DNA from: Planctomycetota bacterium
GTDB taxonomy: Bacteria > Planctomycetota > Planctomycetia > Gemmatales > Gemmataceae
NCBI GenBank assembly: GCA_016873225.1
Contig: VGXS01000004.1
Coordinates: 62,001 to 126,000, forward strand
Length of the DNA: 64,000 nucleotides
Direction: 5' to 3'
Positions 18,572 through 26,895 of this stretch are shown in pieces (the stretch's first letter is position 1; the number at the start of each line of letters is the position of its first letter). Both the position numbers and the translations under genes were made by a program. The notes below the pieces were generated by a model. It worked only from the letters and a program-made list of their open reading frames with translations. It had not been told where the DNA came from and searched no databases.

Positions 18572-18660
18572 TGTCGAACTCGAAAAAAAAGGTTGAGCAG
18601 CGGGGCAACATTTCCCACAATCGCTCCTACCCAGCAGGCCCCTTGCCCCCCGGAAGGATC

Positions 18661-19440
18661 ATGTCACCCAAGTCAGCAACTTCAACCGGACACGATCTCG
18701 ACAACTTCACCGTCCCCGAGAAGATCCTTCTCGCGGGGGACGAACTTGTCCGGACGACGGGCCAACCATCGTTTACCGCCGAAGCCCTGATCGTGGCCTC
18801 GTGGCGCAAGTATCCCCAGACCTTCGGGCTCAAGGGCTTCGCCGATCTTTATCCCGATTCCAACAAGATTCTCGCGAGCATCATGGGCGAGAAGGGCCTG
18901 GCCAAGAAAGGCTGGCTTAACAAAGTGGGACAAAAGCTTTACGAATTGACCAAGGAAGGCAGGGATGCGGTGAAGCGCCTCAAGGCCGGGGAGCAAGCCC
19001 CCGCCCCGGCGCCCGCCAAGGTCCAGCCCGCGCCGGCGGCACCGGCAGCCGAGGCGAAGCCGACGCCTCCCGCCGCGACGGCGCGTTCGGTGAAATCCGC
19101 GTTCCCGCTCCCAGTGGATGCCGCGCTTCTGCGCCTCCTCGACGGGGCGGTATTCAGCAAGCACATGGAAGACCGGACCTCGGACATCAGCTTCGCCGAC
19201 GCCTGTGAGTTCTGGGATGCCGACCCGGCCTCCGGCGCCGAGAGCGTCAAGGAGAAACTGTCCAGCCTTCGTCCGGAACTTGAAAAGGCCGAAACGATGC
19301 TGTCATCGGGCCCGCTTGAGCTAAGCAACGGCAGGAGTGTCGAATCAGCCGATGTCTCGCTGCTGAAGACGCTTAACAATTACCTACTGGAGAGGTTTTC
19401 ACGGCACATCAACCTCGTTCGCAGCAGGTCGGGCAAATGA
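18661..19440 (+). CDS. Unrecognised protein with winged-helix-like N-terminal domain
   Basis: 259 aa from the ATG at 18661, just after GGAAGGA. Residues about 15-95 look like a winged helix: a helix in SFTAEALIVASWRKYP, a second in SNKILASIMGEKGL, a wing, then LYELTKEGRDAVKRL as in many small DNA-binding regulators. An Ala/Pro-rich linker (about 97-150) leads to a helical C-terminal domain with VDAALLRLLDGAVFSKHM and a last helix ending in RSRSGK. I do not recognise the family. Its stop is one base from the stop of the converging DNA methyltransferase. A link with that enzyme is possible only by position. Confidence 0.7.
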   Translation: MSPKSATSTGHDLDNFTVPEKILLAGDELVRTTGQPSFTAEALIVASWRKYPQTFGLKGFADLYPDSNKILASIMGEKGLAKKGWLNKVGQKLYELTKEGRDAVKRLKAGEQAPAPAPAKVQPAPAAPAAEAKPTPPAATARSVKSAFPLPVDAALLRLLDGAVFSKHMEDRTSDISFADACEFWDADPASGAESVKEKLSSLRPELEKAETMLSSGPLELSNGRSVESADVSLLKTLNNYLLERFSRHINLVRSRSGK

Positions 19441-19441
19441 A

Positions 19442-20413
19442 TCATCCGGCGGTCTTGCGCTTGGCTGGATGGTCGAACCTGAGCCTTGATCCCTCGACAT
19501 ATTCAGGATTGATTTCCATTCCGAGCCACCGCCTCCCGAGGGTCTCGGCCATATAACCGACCGTGTTGCTTCCCGCGAAGGGATCCAGCACCAGATGGTT
19601 TTCATCGCTGAGAAACTTGATGAAGAACTCGGGAACAGGCAACGGAAACCTGGCCGGATGGATTTGCAACCCGGCGGCCCGGCACTTGGCGAAATAAGGA
19701 TCAGCCGACCTGGTGTTGGGAACCATGAGCATGTTGGGCGGAATCGCCCCGCCGTTGTCCTTCTGGAATACCTTGCTCAATTCATGCTGGGATGGGCGCA
19801 TCGCCGGATCATAGCCGTCACGCAGCAAACGCTTCATGGAGGGGCTGTAAGGTCGCAAGACCTTGCGGTTGTCAGCGCGCGGTTCGGTGGTCTTCGACAA
19901 CCACCAAACCAGGTTGACGGCATCTTTCACGCGAGTGCGCCGGATCGTCACCCATTGGGCTGGGGTGGGAAGCTTGCTCGGATTGAACCAGTAGAAGTCC
20001 TGCGCCAAAAAAAAGATCCTCGAAAGCTGCAGAAGCAGCTCATACTGGTACAGCGACCTTGTGCCGGATCCCCTGTTCCAGGCGCCGCCAAGTTCCAGCA
20101 CGAAGCTGCCTTTTGGATGCAGCACCCGGTGGATCTGTTCCACATACGGCCAAAGCCAGGCGGCGTAATCGGCCGGTTCGACATTGCCATAAGCCTTCCG
20201 GCGCCGAAGGGCGAATGGAGGCGAAGTGACGACCAGGTCGATGGAGGCGTCGGCAAGCGCGCTCATGCCATCAAGGGAATTGACATTCCAGCATTGGCCC
20301 AGCGGCGTGGAATAGGCCGCCTCGGGAGCCTTGGCCCCCGGCCTCACGGGAATGAGCGACTGTGTGACCAACGGATCCTTCCCCCCGGATGGATGCGAGG
20401 GGCGCCAGTACAC
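19442..20413 (-). CDS. Site-specific DNA methyltransferase, PvuII-like (N4-cytosine type)
   Basis: 323 aa with a GTG start at 20413; a shorter start is possible. The catalytic motif TSPPFALRRRKAYGN comes before the SAM motif DPFAGSNTVGYMAE, the beta order of amino-methyltransferases. SPPF is typical of N4-cytosine enzymes. Between them, FYWFNPSKLPTPAQWV and RVKDAVNLVWWLSKT closely resemble what I remember of M.PvuII, which modifies CAGCTG; the match is from memory, not an alignment. No restriction endonuclease or C protein is visible on either side, so it seems an orphan enzyme, perhaps for genome marking. It follows the dus gene by 36 bases. Confidence 0.85.
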   Translation of the reverse strand: MYWRPSHPSGGKDPLVTQSLIPVRPGAKAPEAAYSTPLGQCWNVNSLDGMSALADASIDLVVTSPPFALRRRKAYGNVEPADYAAWLWPYVEQIHRVLHPKGSFVLELGGAWNRGSGTRSLYQYELLLQLSRIFFLAQDFYWFNPSKLPTPAQWVTIRRTRVKDAVNLVWWLSKTTEPRADNRKVLRPYSPSMKRLLRDGYDPAMRPSQHELSKVFQKDNGGAIPPNMLMVPNTRSADPYFAKCRAAGLQIHPARFPLPVPEFFIKFLSDENHLVLDPFAGSNTVGYMAETLGRRWLGMEINPEYVEGSRLRFDHPAKRKTAG

Positions 20414-20449
20414 GAACTATGACTGGCATGTCCATACCAGTTTGGGATT

Positions 20450-21538
20450 TCACCAGTGGGCAATCGGGCCATCCGGCACCGGCACGGCATGGTCCACCGG
20501 TTCCCAGGCGTCGCCGGCGCGCTGGGCGACCCTTTCCTCGACCCTGTTGGCCAAAGTTTCGAAATGATCGATGCTCCGCAGCATCACCAGTTCCTGCTGG
20601 AGGTCGTGCCCTGGCTTGAGCGCCTTGCAATACCAGCCGGCAACTTTTCGGAAGGTGAGGCAGGCAAACCGCTCGTCCCGGATGGTCGAGAGAAGGTGGA
20701 AATGCCTCCGCATGAATCGCAGCCTTTCAATGGGATCGGGGCCAGGGCCGGGGTCGCCAGTGCGGTCCCACGCGTCAAGCTGCCTGAAAAACCAAGGGTT
20801 CAAGAACGCTCCCCGACCTATGGCCAACCCCGCGCAACCGGTTTCCGCAAGCATGCGGGCGGCATCGGCGAGTGTCTTCACATCACCGTTTCCAAGAACG
20901 GGAATGCCACGGGCCGCCTCCACCACCTTCCGGATTCCGGCAAGGTCGACACCCCCGGAAAAACCCTGTTCGCGCGTCCGGCCATGGATGGTGATGGCCT
21001 TGACCCCGACAAGCTGGAAAGCGCGCGCGAGGTCCGGCGCGGTATGGCTGGCGGCATCCCAACCCAGTCGCATCTTCACCGTCACGGGCACGGCGACCGA
21101 TTCGACCACGGATCGAACCAGGTCGACCGCCTTCCCCACATGGCAAAGGAGGGCCGAACCACCGCCTCCCTTGGTGACCTTGTTGACCGGACAGCCCATG
21201 TTGATGTCGATGCTGCTGGCTCCAAGCGACTCGACCTTGCGAGCGGCCGCGGCAAGTTCCCCTGGGTCGGCACCATAGATTTGCACGGCCCAAGGCCGAT
21301 CTTCCGGGGCTGTCATGACAAGGTCGAGCGTTTTGGCCGAACCCAGAAGCAGGGCGCGCGCGTTCACGAGGTCGGTGGTGGCCAAACCCAACCCACCCAT
21401 TTCCCTCACCGCGAGCCTGAATGGCAGGTTGGTGTATCCGGCCAACGGGGCAAGACAGAACCGGCTCGGGAGTTCGAGGTCTCCCAGGCACAGCGGTTCG
21501 CCCGGAACGCGCGAAGGAATAGCCAGTTCCAGGGGCAT
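20450..21538 (-). CDS. dus: tRNA-dihydrouridine synthase
   Basis: 362 aa from the ATG at 21538, eleven bases after AAGGAG in the last codons of the preceding gene; the longer frame would overlap that gene heavily. It is an FMN-dependent TIM-barrel enzyme: APLAGYTNLPFR at the start, VQIYGADPGELAAAA, INMGCPVNKVTKGGGGSALL with the catalytic cysteine, ITIHGRTREQGFSG, VLGNGDVKT and AIGRGAFLNPW. It reduces uridines in the tRNA D-loop using NADPH. It resembles the DusB group most, but the target position cannot be assigned. It follows the pterin dehydratase gene by seven bases. Confidence 0.93.
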   Translation of the reverse strand: MPLELAIPSRVPGEPLCLGDLELPSRFCLAPLAGYTNLPFRLAVREMGGLGLATTDLVNARALLLGSAKTLDLVMTAPEDRPWAVQIYGADPGELAAAARKVESLGASSIDINMGCPVNKVTKGGGGSALLCHVGKAVDLVRSVVESVAVPVTVKMRLGWDAASHTAPDLARAFQLVGVKAITIHGRTREQGFSGGVDLAGIRKVVEAARGIPVLGNGDVKTLADAARMLAETGCAGLAIGRGAFLNPWFFRQLDAWDRTGDPGPGPDPIERLRFMRRHFHLLSTIRDERFACLTFRKVAGWYCKALKPGHDLQQELVMLRSIDHFETLANRVEERVAQRAGDAWEPVDHAVPVPDGPIAHW

Positions 21539-21545
21539 TCCCGGG

Positions 21546-21908
21546 CTACTCCTTGTCGTGAACGAACTTGCCGGGATTTCCCTTGAGGGCGGAACCCGCA
21601 CTTGGGCGCCAAAGGGCGACATCCTCGATCTTTCGAGCCAGTTCGATGTCCATTTCGGTGAGCCCCCGGTGGCTATGGGTTTTCAGCTTCACGACCAACC
21701 TCCCCCAAGTCACCTCAAGGTCGGCATGGTGCCATGCCGCCTCGCACGCATATCCCACCGCGTTGACCAACATCAGGGTGGCCGGCCATCCATCGGTGCT
21801 GTATTTCCGCCGGATCCAGCCATTTTCAATGAACCAATTGGCCAAGCCGGCCTGGTCGAGTTTTTCCCGAACCACATCCTCGGCCAGCACCTGAATGTCT
21901 CTGGACAT
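21546..21908 (-). CDS. phhB: 4a-hydroxytetrahydrobiopterin dehydratase (pterin carbinolamine dehydratase)
   Basis: 120 aa from the ATG at 21908; a start six codons earlier is less likely. The family core is WHHADLEVTWGRLVVKLKTH then RGLTEMDIELARKIE. The first histidine pair is followed by Ala-Asp where most members have HHP. The C-terminal extension of about 25 residues is unusual. The enzyme dehydrates the 4a-carbinolamine of tetrahydropterin; no phenylalanine hydroxylase lies near, and many bacteria use such proteins in other pterin or molybdopterin contexts. It is the first gene of a dus-methyltransferase run on the minus strand. Confidence 0.85.
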   Translation of the reverse strand: MSRDIQVLAEDVVREKLDQAGLANWFIENGWIRRKYSTDGWPATLMLVNAVGYACEAAWHHADLEVTWGRLVVKLKTHSHRGLTEMDIELARKIEDVALWRPSAGSALKGNPGKFVHDKE

Positions 21909-21981
21909 GTCACAAGGCTCCTGCACACCATGTTGTTGTCAATTCATGGTACCGGGGCGTGTCTTCCAGACGCGATAGCGC

Positions 21982-22377
21982 ATGCGCCTGATGGCTGTTT
22001 CAAGCCTGCTGCTGCCCTTGTTCGCGAGTGGCTGCGGAAAGGATCCCGAACGGCTTGGAGCCATGGCCGGAAAGGTTGCGGCACGCGTCGGATCCGCCAC
22101 CAGCGCCCTGAAAGCCCGACTGGCAAACCAAACGCTGCTGATTCCGGGATTTGTCGAGGGCTTGGACCTTTCGCAGAAAGTGAGGATGCGAATCCTCCTC
22201 GACGGCAGGCTTTCCGGTTGCGATGTGCAGGCCAGGGTTTTGGAAGGTGATGTCGTGGAACTCACCGGATCACTGCCGCTTGAAAACCTTCGTCCTCTCG
22301 TCCTTCAGTCGGTTGAGTCCGTTCCGGGAGTCAAGGGCGTGGCGGATGCCATGAAAACCACCCCACCAACGCCATAA
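21982..22377 (+). CDS. Predicted lipoprotein with BON domain
   Basis: 131 aa. The N-terminus MRLMAVSSLLLPLFASGC is a lipoprotein-like signal, with cysteine at residue 18 and a relaxed lipobox (ASGC). Residues about 65-125 form a BON domain: RMRILLDGRLSGCDVQARVLEGDVVELTG then LVLQSVESVPGVKGVAD. BON domains bind membranes or phospholipid in known proteins. Position suggests an envelope protein, but the job is unknown. It is divergent from the pterin dehydratase gene across 73 bases. Confidence 0.7.
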   Translation: MRLMAVSSLLLPLFASGCGKDPERLGAMAGKVAARVGSATSALKARLANQTLLIPGFVEGLDLSQKVRMRILLDGRLSGCDVQARVLEGDVVELTGSLPLENLRPLVLQSVESVPGVKGVADAMKTTPPTP

Positions 22378-22399
22378 TCACCTTGCCATCAATCTGGCC

Positions 22400-22421
22400 G
22401 GGAGTCGCCCCGATGACTCCC
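22400..22421 (+). terminator. Possible terminator after the BON gene
   Basis: GGGAGTC and GACTCCC form a seven-base-pair stem with an eight-base loop, starting 22 bases after the BON gene stop. No T-tract follows, so support is positional only. The remaining 165 bases to the next gene hold no gene I can see. Confidence 0.35.
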
Positions 22422-22586
22422 CGAATCATCACTCGGGAAAATCAATCCAACCACATGGTTTCATGGTTGCCGCACCCAAAGTTTGCCGAGCATCAATTAT
22501 TCCAGTTGGAGCCTTCTCGTTTTTTGGCGGTTGCCCTTGATCCCAAGTAGCATTGATTACTTGGCGAGAATCGATGGAAGAATGGC

Positions 22587-25148
22587 ATGACCCAATCCGC
22601 ATCACGAATGGCCATGGCGCTTTCCACCGCGGCGCTTCTGTTTCTCACCCGCTCAAGGGGGGACGAACCTTTATCAGCCACTGATATCAGGAAGTACTTT
22701 GATGTTTATTGCGTTTCATGCCACGGCGAGGAAAAGCCCAAGGCTGACTTCACGATCACCCCGAAACGATTGACAGGCGAATTCAAGGATCCGGTCATGG
22801 CCGGACGCTGGAAGGAAATCGCGCGGGTTCTTGGCAGCCATGAAATGCCGCCTCGCAAGGCGAAGCAACCGCCAGCGGTCGAAACCTCGAAGGCCATCGA
22901 CTGGATCACAAGGCAGATTGTGCAGGCCGAGGAGGCCTCGCGCTCAAGAACCGTCACGCTCAGGCGACTCAACAGGGAGGAATACAGGAACACCATCCGG
23001 GATTTGGTGGGTGTCGACTTTGATGTCTCGGGGTTCCCCCAGGATCCCCCCGCTGGTGGATTCGACAATAACGGCGGCGCCTTGTCCTTTTCACCTCTTC
23101 AGGCGGAACTGTATCTGTCCGCGGCGCGGCAGATTCTCGACCGCGCCTTGGTGGATGGTGAAAAGCCACCCGTCGTGAAGTGGAGGTTCCTCCCCAAGGC
23201 GGGTCCAGCCGACCGTACCCGCATGCGCCTCGACGCCAAAAACAATCCGATCGTCAACGGCGGCAACAATCGGCAGCAGGGAAGATTCGTCGCCGTTCAT
23301 GTCGACTCATGGGACAAGGCCGTCGGTACCCGGGATTTCAAGGTGTCCCATCCCGGCATGTACGCGATCAGGGTCTCAGCCGCGGGGATGGTTCCAGACA
23401 GGAATTCCGTTGTCGAATCAGCCGGAAAAATCCTGGAATCGAGGCGGGACGAGCAAAACGCGAGGCAGCCCAATCGGGCCAGGCAAAATCAGGAACAAAT
23501 GGATAGGGATCTGGAGCATTTCCGCACCGATCCCATGTACGACTATGGCCCGGCACGGGCCCGCCTCGTCCTGCAACTGGGACCCCAGCCACGGACCCTC
23601 GCCGAATTCGACGCGACAGGCACCGCTGAGAAGCCCTTGGTGCATGAATTCATGGCTCGCTTCACGACCGAGCATGCCGGCATCAATTTCCAATACGACT
23701 ATGCCATTCCGAAGGTCCTCGAAAACTTCTGGATGCAGCGGAGGGACGAGTTTGCTCGTCCGGAACTCCTTGTCGAATGGTTTGAAATCGAGGGTCCCAT
23801 CCACGAATCATGGCCCCCGGCATCCCACTCCGGAATACTTGTTGATTCACCGCTGAAAGCCGCCCAAGGCGCCGAATATGCCACGGAGGTGATCGGCCGT
23901 TTCATGCGCAAGGCCTACAGGAGGCCCGTCGGCAAGGACGAGGTGGAGGCAAAGGTCGGTCGGTTCAAGGCGGCGCGATCCTCGGGAGCCTCGTTCATCG
24001 AATCCATCAGGCAGGCGCTCGCTTCAGTTTTGGTTTCTCCCCATTTCCTATTCCTTGCCGAGGCCGGATCTTTGCCCGGGGAACCGCTGAGCCCCCATGA
24101 AATCGCCTCCCGCATGTCGTATTTCATTTGGTCCAGCATTCCCGACGCCGAACTGGAGGCCGCGGCCGACAGCGGATCGCTTGCCAAACCGGGGGAACGG
24201 ATCAGGCAGGCCAGGCGGATGCTTCGCGACCCGAAATGCCATGCTTTTGTCCGCAACTTTGCCGGCCAATGGCTCGGGCTGCGGGAAGTCGGAAGCAACC
24301 CGCCGGCACCCGATTTGTATCCGCAATACGACAGGCACCTTGAAACCTCAATGGTTGGCGAAAGTGAAGCGTTTTTCCGCGAGATCCTGGCGAATGACCT
24401 CGACGCCATGAAACTGGTCAAGTCGGATTTCGTGATGGTGAATGAGCGCCTCGCAAGGTTTTATGGCATCAACACCAACTCGGCCCCGGCATCGGCAGGG
24501 GTAAGGGGCGATCACTTCCGGAAGGTCGCCGTGCCGCATGGAATCCATCGTGGTGGAGTTGTCACCCAGGCCTCGATCCTCTGCGTGACATCCAACGGAA
24601 CTCGCACTTCCCCCGTGAGGCGAGGCACCTGGATCCTGAAAAACCTGCTCGGAATGGATCCCGGCCTTCCCGTCGCGAATGTGGGTGATATCGCTCCCAA
24701 GGTACCTGGAGTTGACAAGGCCACCGTCCGGCAAAGGCTTGAGGTTCACAGGTCGATGGAACAGTGCGCCCGTTGCCACAACAGGATCGATCCCCTCGGC
24801 TTCGCGCTTGAGAATTACAACGCAGCGGGAGAATGGCGCGAGCGGGAGGGCTTTGGTTACAAGGGACGCGTCCAAAAAAACGATCCGCTTATCGACGCCC
24901 GTTCCGAAATGATCGATGGCACGCCCATAGATGGCGTCAGGGGGCTTCAACAAGCCCTTCTCGACCGTTCCGATTTGTTCCTCACCTGTCTCGCCAACAA
25001 GATGTTCACCTATGCCTTGGGACGGGAGACTGGCCTTTCAGACCAACCGCTGGTGCGCCAAGCCGTTGCGCGGATGAACAAGGATGGCAACACACTCAGG
25101 TCCTTGATTGAGGCGATTGTCACCTCACCCGCGTTCGGCAGCCATTGA
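22587..25148 (+). CDS. Planctomycete cytochrome c protein (DUF1587/1595/1592/1588/1585 type)
   Basis: 853 aa with an N-terminal hydrophobic export segment (about 8-21). A heme c motif CVSCH at 42-46 opens the protein, as in planctomycete-specific cytochromes. The DUF1587-like segment is TLRRLNREEYRNTIRDLVGV near residue 125. Later come LVSPHFLFLAEAG and EIASRMSYFIWSSIPDAEL (DUF1592), then HRGGVVTQASILCVTSNGTRTSPV with CARCHNRIDPLGFALENY near 725 (DUF1588), and a DUF1585-like end. It should be periplasmic with one or two covalent hemes. Function in the family is unknown. The Tat-exported DUF1552 gene follows after 14 bases, the usual pairing. Confidence 0.93.
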   Translation: MTQSASRMAMALSTAALLFLTRSRGDEPLSATDIRKYFDVYCVSCHGEEKPKADFTITPKRLTGEFKDPVMAGRWKEIARVLGSHEMPPRKAKQPPAVETSKAIDWITRQIVQAEEASRSRTVTLRRLNREEYRNTIRDLVGVDFDVSGFPQDPPAGGFDNNGGALSFSPLQAELYLSAARQILDRALVDGEKPPVVKWRFLPKAGPADRTRMRLDAKNNPIVNGGNNRQQGRFVAVHVDSWDKAVGTRDFKVSHPGMYAIRVSAAGMVPDRNSVVESAGKILESRRDEQNARQPNRARQNQEQMDRDLEHFRTDPMYDYGPARARLVLQLGPQPRTLAEFDATGTAEKPLVHEFMARFTTEHAGINFQYDYAIPKVLENFWMQRRDEFARPELLVEWFEIEGPIHESWPPASHSGILVDSPLKAAQGAEYATEVIGRFMRKAYRRPVGKDEVEAKVGRFKAARSSGASFIESIRQALASVLVSPHFLFLAEAGSLPGEPLSPHEIASRMSYFIWSSIPDAELEAAADSGSLAKPGERIRQARRMLRDPKCHAFVRNFAGQWLGLREVGSNPPAPDLYPQYDRHLETSMVGESEAFFREILANDLDAMKLVKSDFVMVNERLARFYGINTNSAPASAGVRGDHFRKVAVPHGIHRGGVVTQASILCVTSNGTRTSPVRRGTWILKNLLGMDPGLPVANVGDIAPKVPGVDKATVRQRLEVHRSMEQCARCHNRIDPLGFALENYNAAGEWREREGFGYKGRVQKNDPLIDARSEMIDGTPIDGVRGLQQALLDRSDLFLTCLANKMFTYALGRETGLSDQPLVRQAVARMNKDGNTLRSLIEAIVTSPAFGSH

Positions 25149-25162
25149 AAGGAGCCAACTTC

Positions 25163-26500
25163 ATGAATCGAGCCGTCGTTTCTCGCCGGATGGTCCTCGG
25201 CGGGACTGGCGCCTCACTGGCACTTCCCCTGCTGGAAGCCATGCTTCCTGATGCCAGTGCCGCTCCATCCCAATTCAAGCCGTGGGAAAAATCCAAGTCA
25301 GTCCCCGTTCCCCGCATGCTGTGCTGCTATGTTCCCAACGGCGTCAACATCATCGATTGGGTTCCCAAGCAGGCAGGCCACGCTTACGAACTCTCCCCCA
25401 CCTTGGCGGTTCTCCGTGATCACAAGGCGGATTTCACCGTTGTCAGCGGATTGGGACATCCGGCTTCCCAAGGTGGCCATAGCGGTGCGGATACCTGGTT
25501 GACGGGTGCCAACCTGAAAGCGAAGCCCGGGTCGGATTACTCCAACTCGATATCGGTGGATCAGGTGGTTGCTGAAACCCATGGCCCCAAGACACGGTTC
25601 ACCTCCCTGCAGCTTTCCGACATGAGCGGAACCGGTTCCGCTGGCCATTCCCACACTCTTTCATTCGACATCAACGGCACTCCGATCCCCGCGGAAAACT
25701 CCCCGCGAAGGCTGTTCGAACGCCTCTTTGTGCCGGAAACCGCGGCCGATAGGCAGGCCCTGCTCAAGCGGTATGCCGAGCGTAGGTCGGTGCTTGACGA
25801 TGTCGCCAGCGAGGCCAGGGCCCTGACCGCTCGGCTGGGAACGCGGGATCGTCAAAAAATGGACGAGTATTTTTCCAGTGTGCGGGCCACCGAAAAGCAG
25901 ATCGAACGAATGGCGGGATGGGTGGATATCCCCAAGCCCAAGGTCAGCGATGCCGGGCTCCAACTAGGCTCCAAGCCAATGGACGGGCATGACCGCCCCA
26001 TGTGGATTGATGTGATGCTTGAACTGGTTTATCTGGCTTTCGTGACCGACCTGACACGGGTCGTGACATTCGAATGGAGCCGGGAGGCGGGTGGTTATGG
26101 TGGCGGTGGGGAGAATCACCATGAGCTTTCCCATCATGGAGGTGACGCCGGGATGCTGGGGAAACTCGCGGAAATCGACCGGTTCCACCTTTCAAAATTG
26201 GCTCGCTTCATCGGCATGCTCAAGGGTACGGCCGAAGGGGAAGGCGCCCTGCTCGACCACACCGCGATCCTGTATGGATCCGGAATGAATAGCGGTGCCG
26301 GGGGTGAACATTCACCGCGAAACCTGCCCTTGCTTGTGGCGGGTGGCGGCAGGCTGGGACTCAGGCATGGCAAGCATCTGGCGCATGATCCGGGCAAGGG
26401 GCCTCCCCTTGCCAATCTGCTACTGACCTTGGCCAAGGCCGCTGGAGTCCCGCTCACCCGTTTCGCCGATTCAACCGGCACCTTGGCCGGGCTTGCCTGA
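25163..26500 (+). CDS. Tat-exported DUF1552 family protein
   Basis: 445 aa from the ATG at 25163, eight bases after AAGGAG (25149-25154); the TTG at 25145 overlaps the previous stop and is not needed. A twin-arginine signal (SRRMVLGGTGASLALPLLEAM) is clear at residues 7-28. DUF1552 features follow: PRMLCCYVPNGVN, SGLGHPASQGGHSGADTWLTGA, and ENHHELSHHGGDA. The distant resemblance is to sulfatase/alkaline-phosphatase-like proteins. It almost always neighbours a DUF1592-type cytochrome in planctomycetes, and here the stop and start are 14 bases apart. The 3' end overlaps the converging GIY-YIG gene by 30 bases. Confidence 0.93.
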   Translation: MNRAVVSRRMVLGGTGASLALPLLEAMLPDASAAPSQFKPWEKSKSVPVPRMLCCYVPNGVNIIDWVPKQAGHAYELSPTLAVLRDHKADFTVVSGLGHPASQGGHSGADTWLTGANLKAKPGSDYSNSISVDQVVAETHGPKTRFTSLQLSDMSGTGSAGHSHTLSFDINGTPIPAENSPRRLFERLFVPETAADRQALLKRYAERRSVLDDVASEARALTARLGTRDRQKMDEYFSSVRATEKQIERMAGWVDIPKPKVSDAGLQLGSKPMDGHDRPMWIDVMLELVYLAFVTDLTRVVTFEWSREAGGYGGGGENHHELSHHGGDAGMLGKLAEIDRFHLSKLARFIGMLKGTAEGEGALLDHTAILYGSGMNSGAGGEHSPRNLPLLVAGGGRLGLRHGKHLAHDPGKGPPLANLLLTLAKAAGVPLTRFADSTGTLAGLA

Positions 26501-26764
26501 ACCCGCGCCACTCCGTCGGGCCAGGAGAAGTTTTGCCCGCCTTGTCATTCTCTTGATCGCGGCCTCCCGGCTCAGGGCGCCACCGCGAGTGTGGCCCTCC
26601 TCACGGAAAACGATTGTCACGGGCCGGCGGACACGGGTGTATTTCGAGGCCTTGCCGGCATTGTGCTGACGCAGGCGCCGCTCGGGATCGGTCGTGACGC
26701 CAGTGTAAAGCGAGCCATCAGCGCACCGCAGCATGTAAACGAACCAAGTCTCTTTTGCTGTCAT
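26471..26764 (-). CDS. GIY-YIG nuclease domain protein (UPF0213/YhbQ type)
   Basis: 97 aa, the normal size of single-domain GIY-YIG proteins. WFVYMLRCADGSLYTGVTTD carries the GIY-YIG core (the second motif reads YTG), followed by the arginine in PERRLRQHNAG and the glutamate in SREAAIKRM, the catalytic set. A short basic and Gly-rich tail follows. These proteins are presumed DNA nucleases of uncertain role. The start has AAGGAAGC just upstream. The gene's 3' end runs 30 bases into the DUF1552 gene on the other strand. Confidence 0.9.
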   Translation of the reverse strand: MTAKETWFVYMLRCADGSLYTGVTTDPERRLRQHNAGKASKYTRVRRPVTIVFREEGHTRGGALSREAAIKRMTRRAKLLLARRSGAGSGKPGQGAG

Positions 26765-26783
26765 GGCCGCTTCCTTGAATGAA

Positions 26784-26814
26784 GAAGCCGCGAGGTCCTG
26801 GTCCTCGCGGCTTC
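26784..26814 (-). terminator. Strong hairpin between the TolC-type and GIY-YIG genes
   Basis: GAAGCCGCGAGG and its exact complement form a 12-base-pair stem around a seven-base loop. On the minus strand it lies 82 bases after the TolC-type stop and is followed by TTCATTC, then the GIY-YIG start. It probably ends the TolC-type transcript. Confidence 0.6.
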
Positions 26815-26895
26815 GGTCAACCTTTGGTCGGGATGGCAGGCCGGGCTGGCGGGTGTCCGAAATCCGCGGGCCCTGGACCGGCCATTGGACCGGCC

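Noticed and set aside
20456-21586. 376-aa open frame antisense to dus
   Set aside because: Fully covered by a clear tRNA-dihydrouridine synthase gene; no independent signal.
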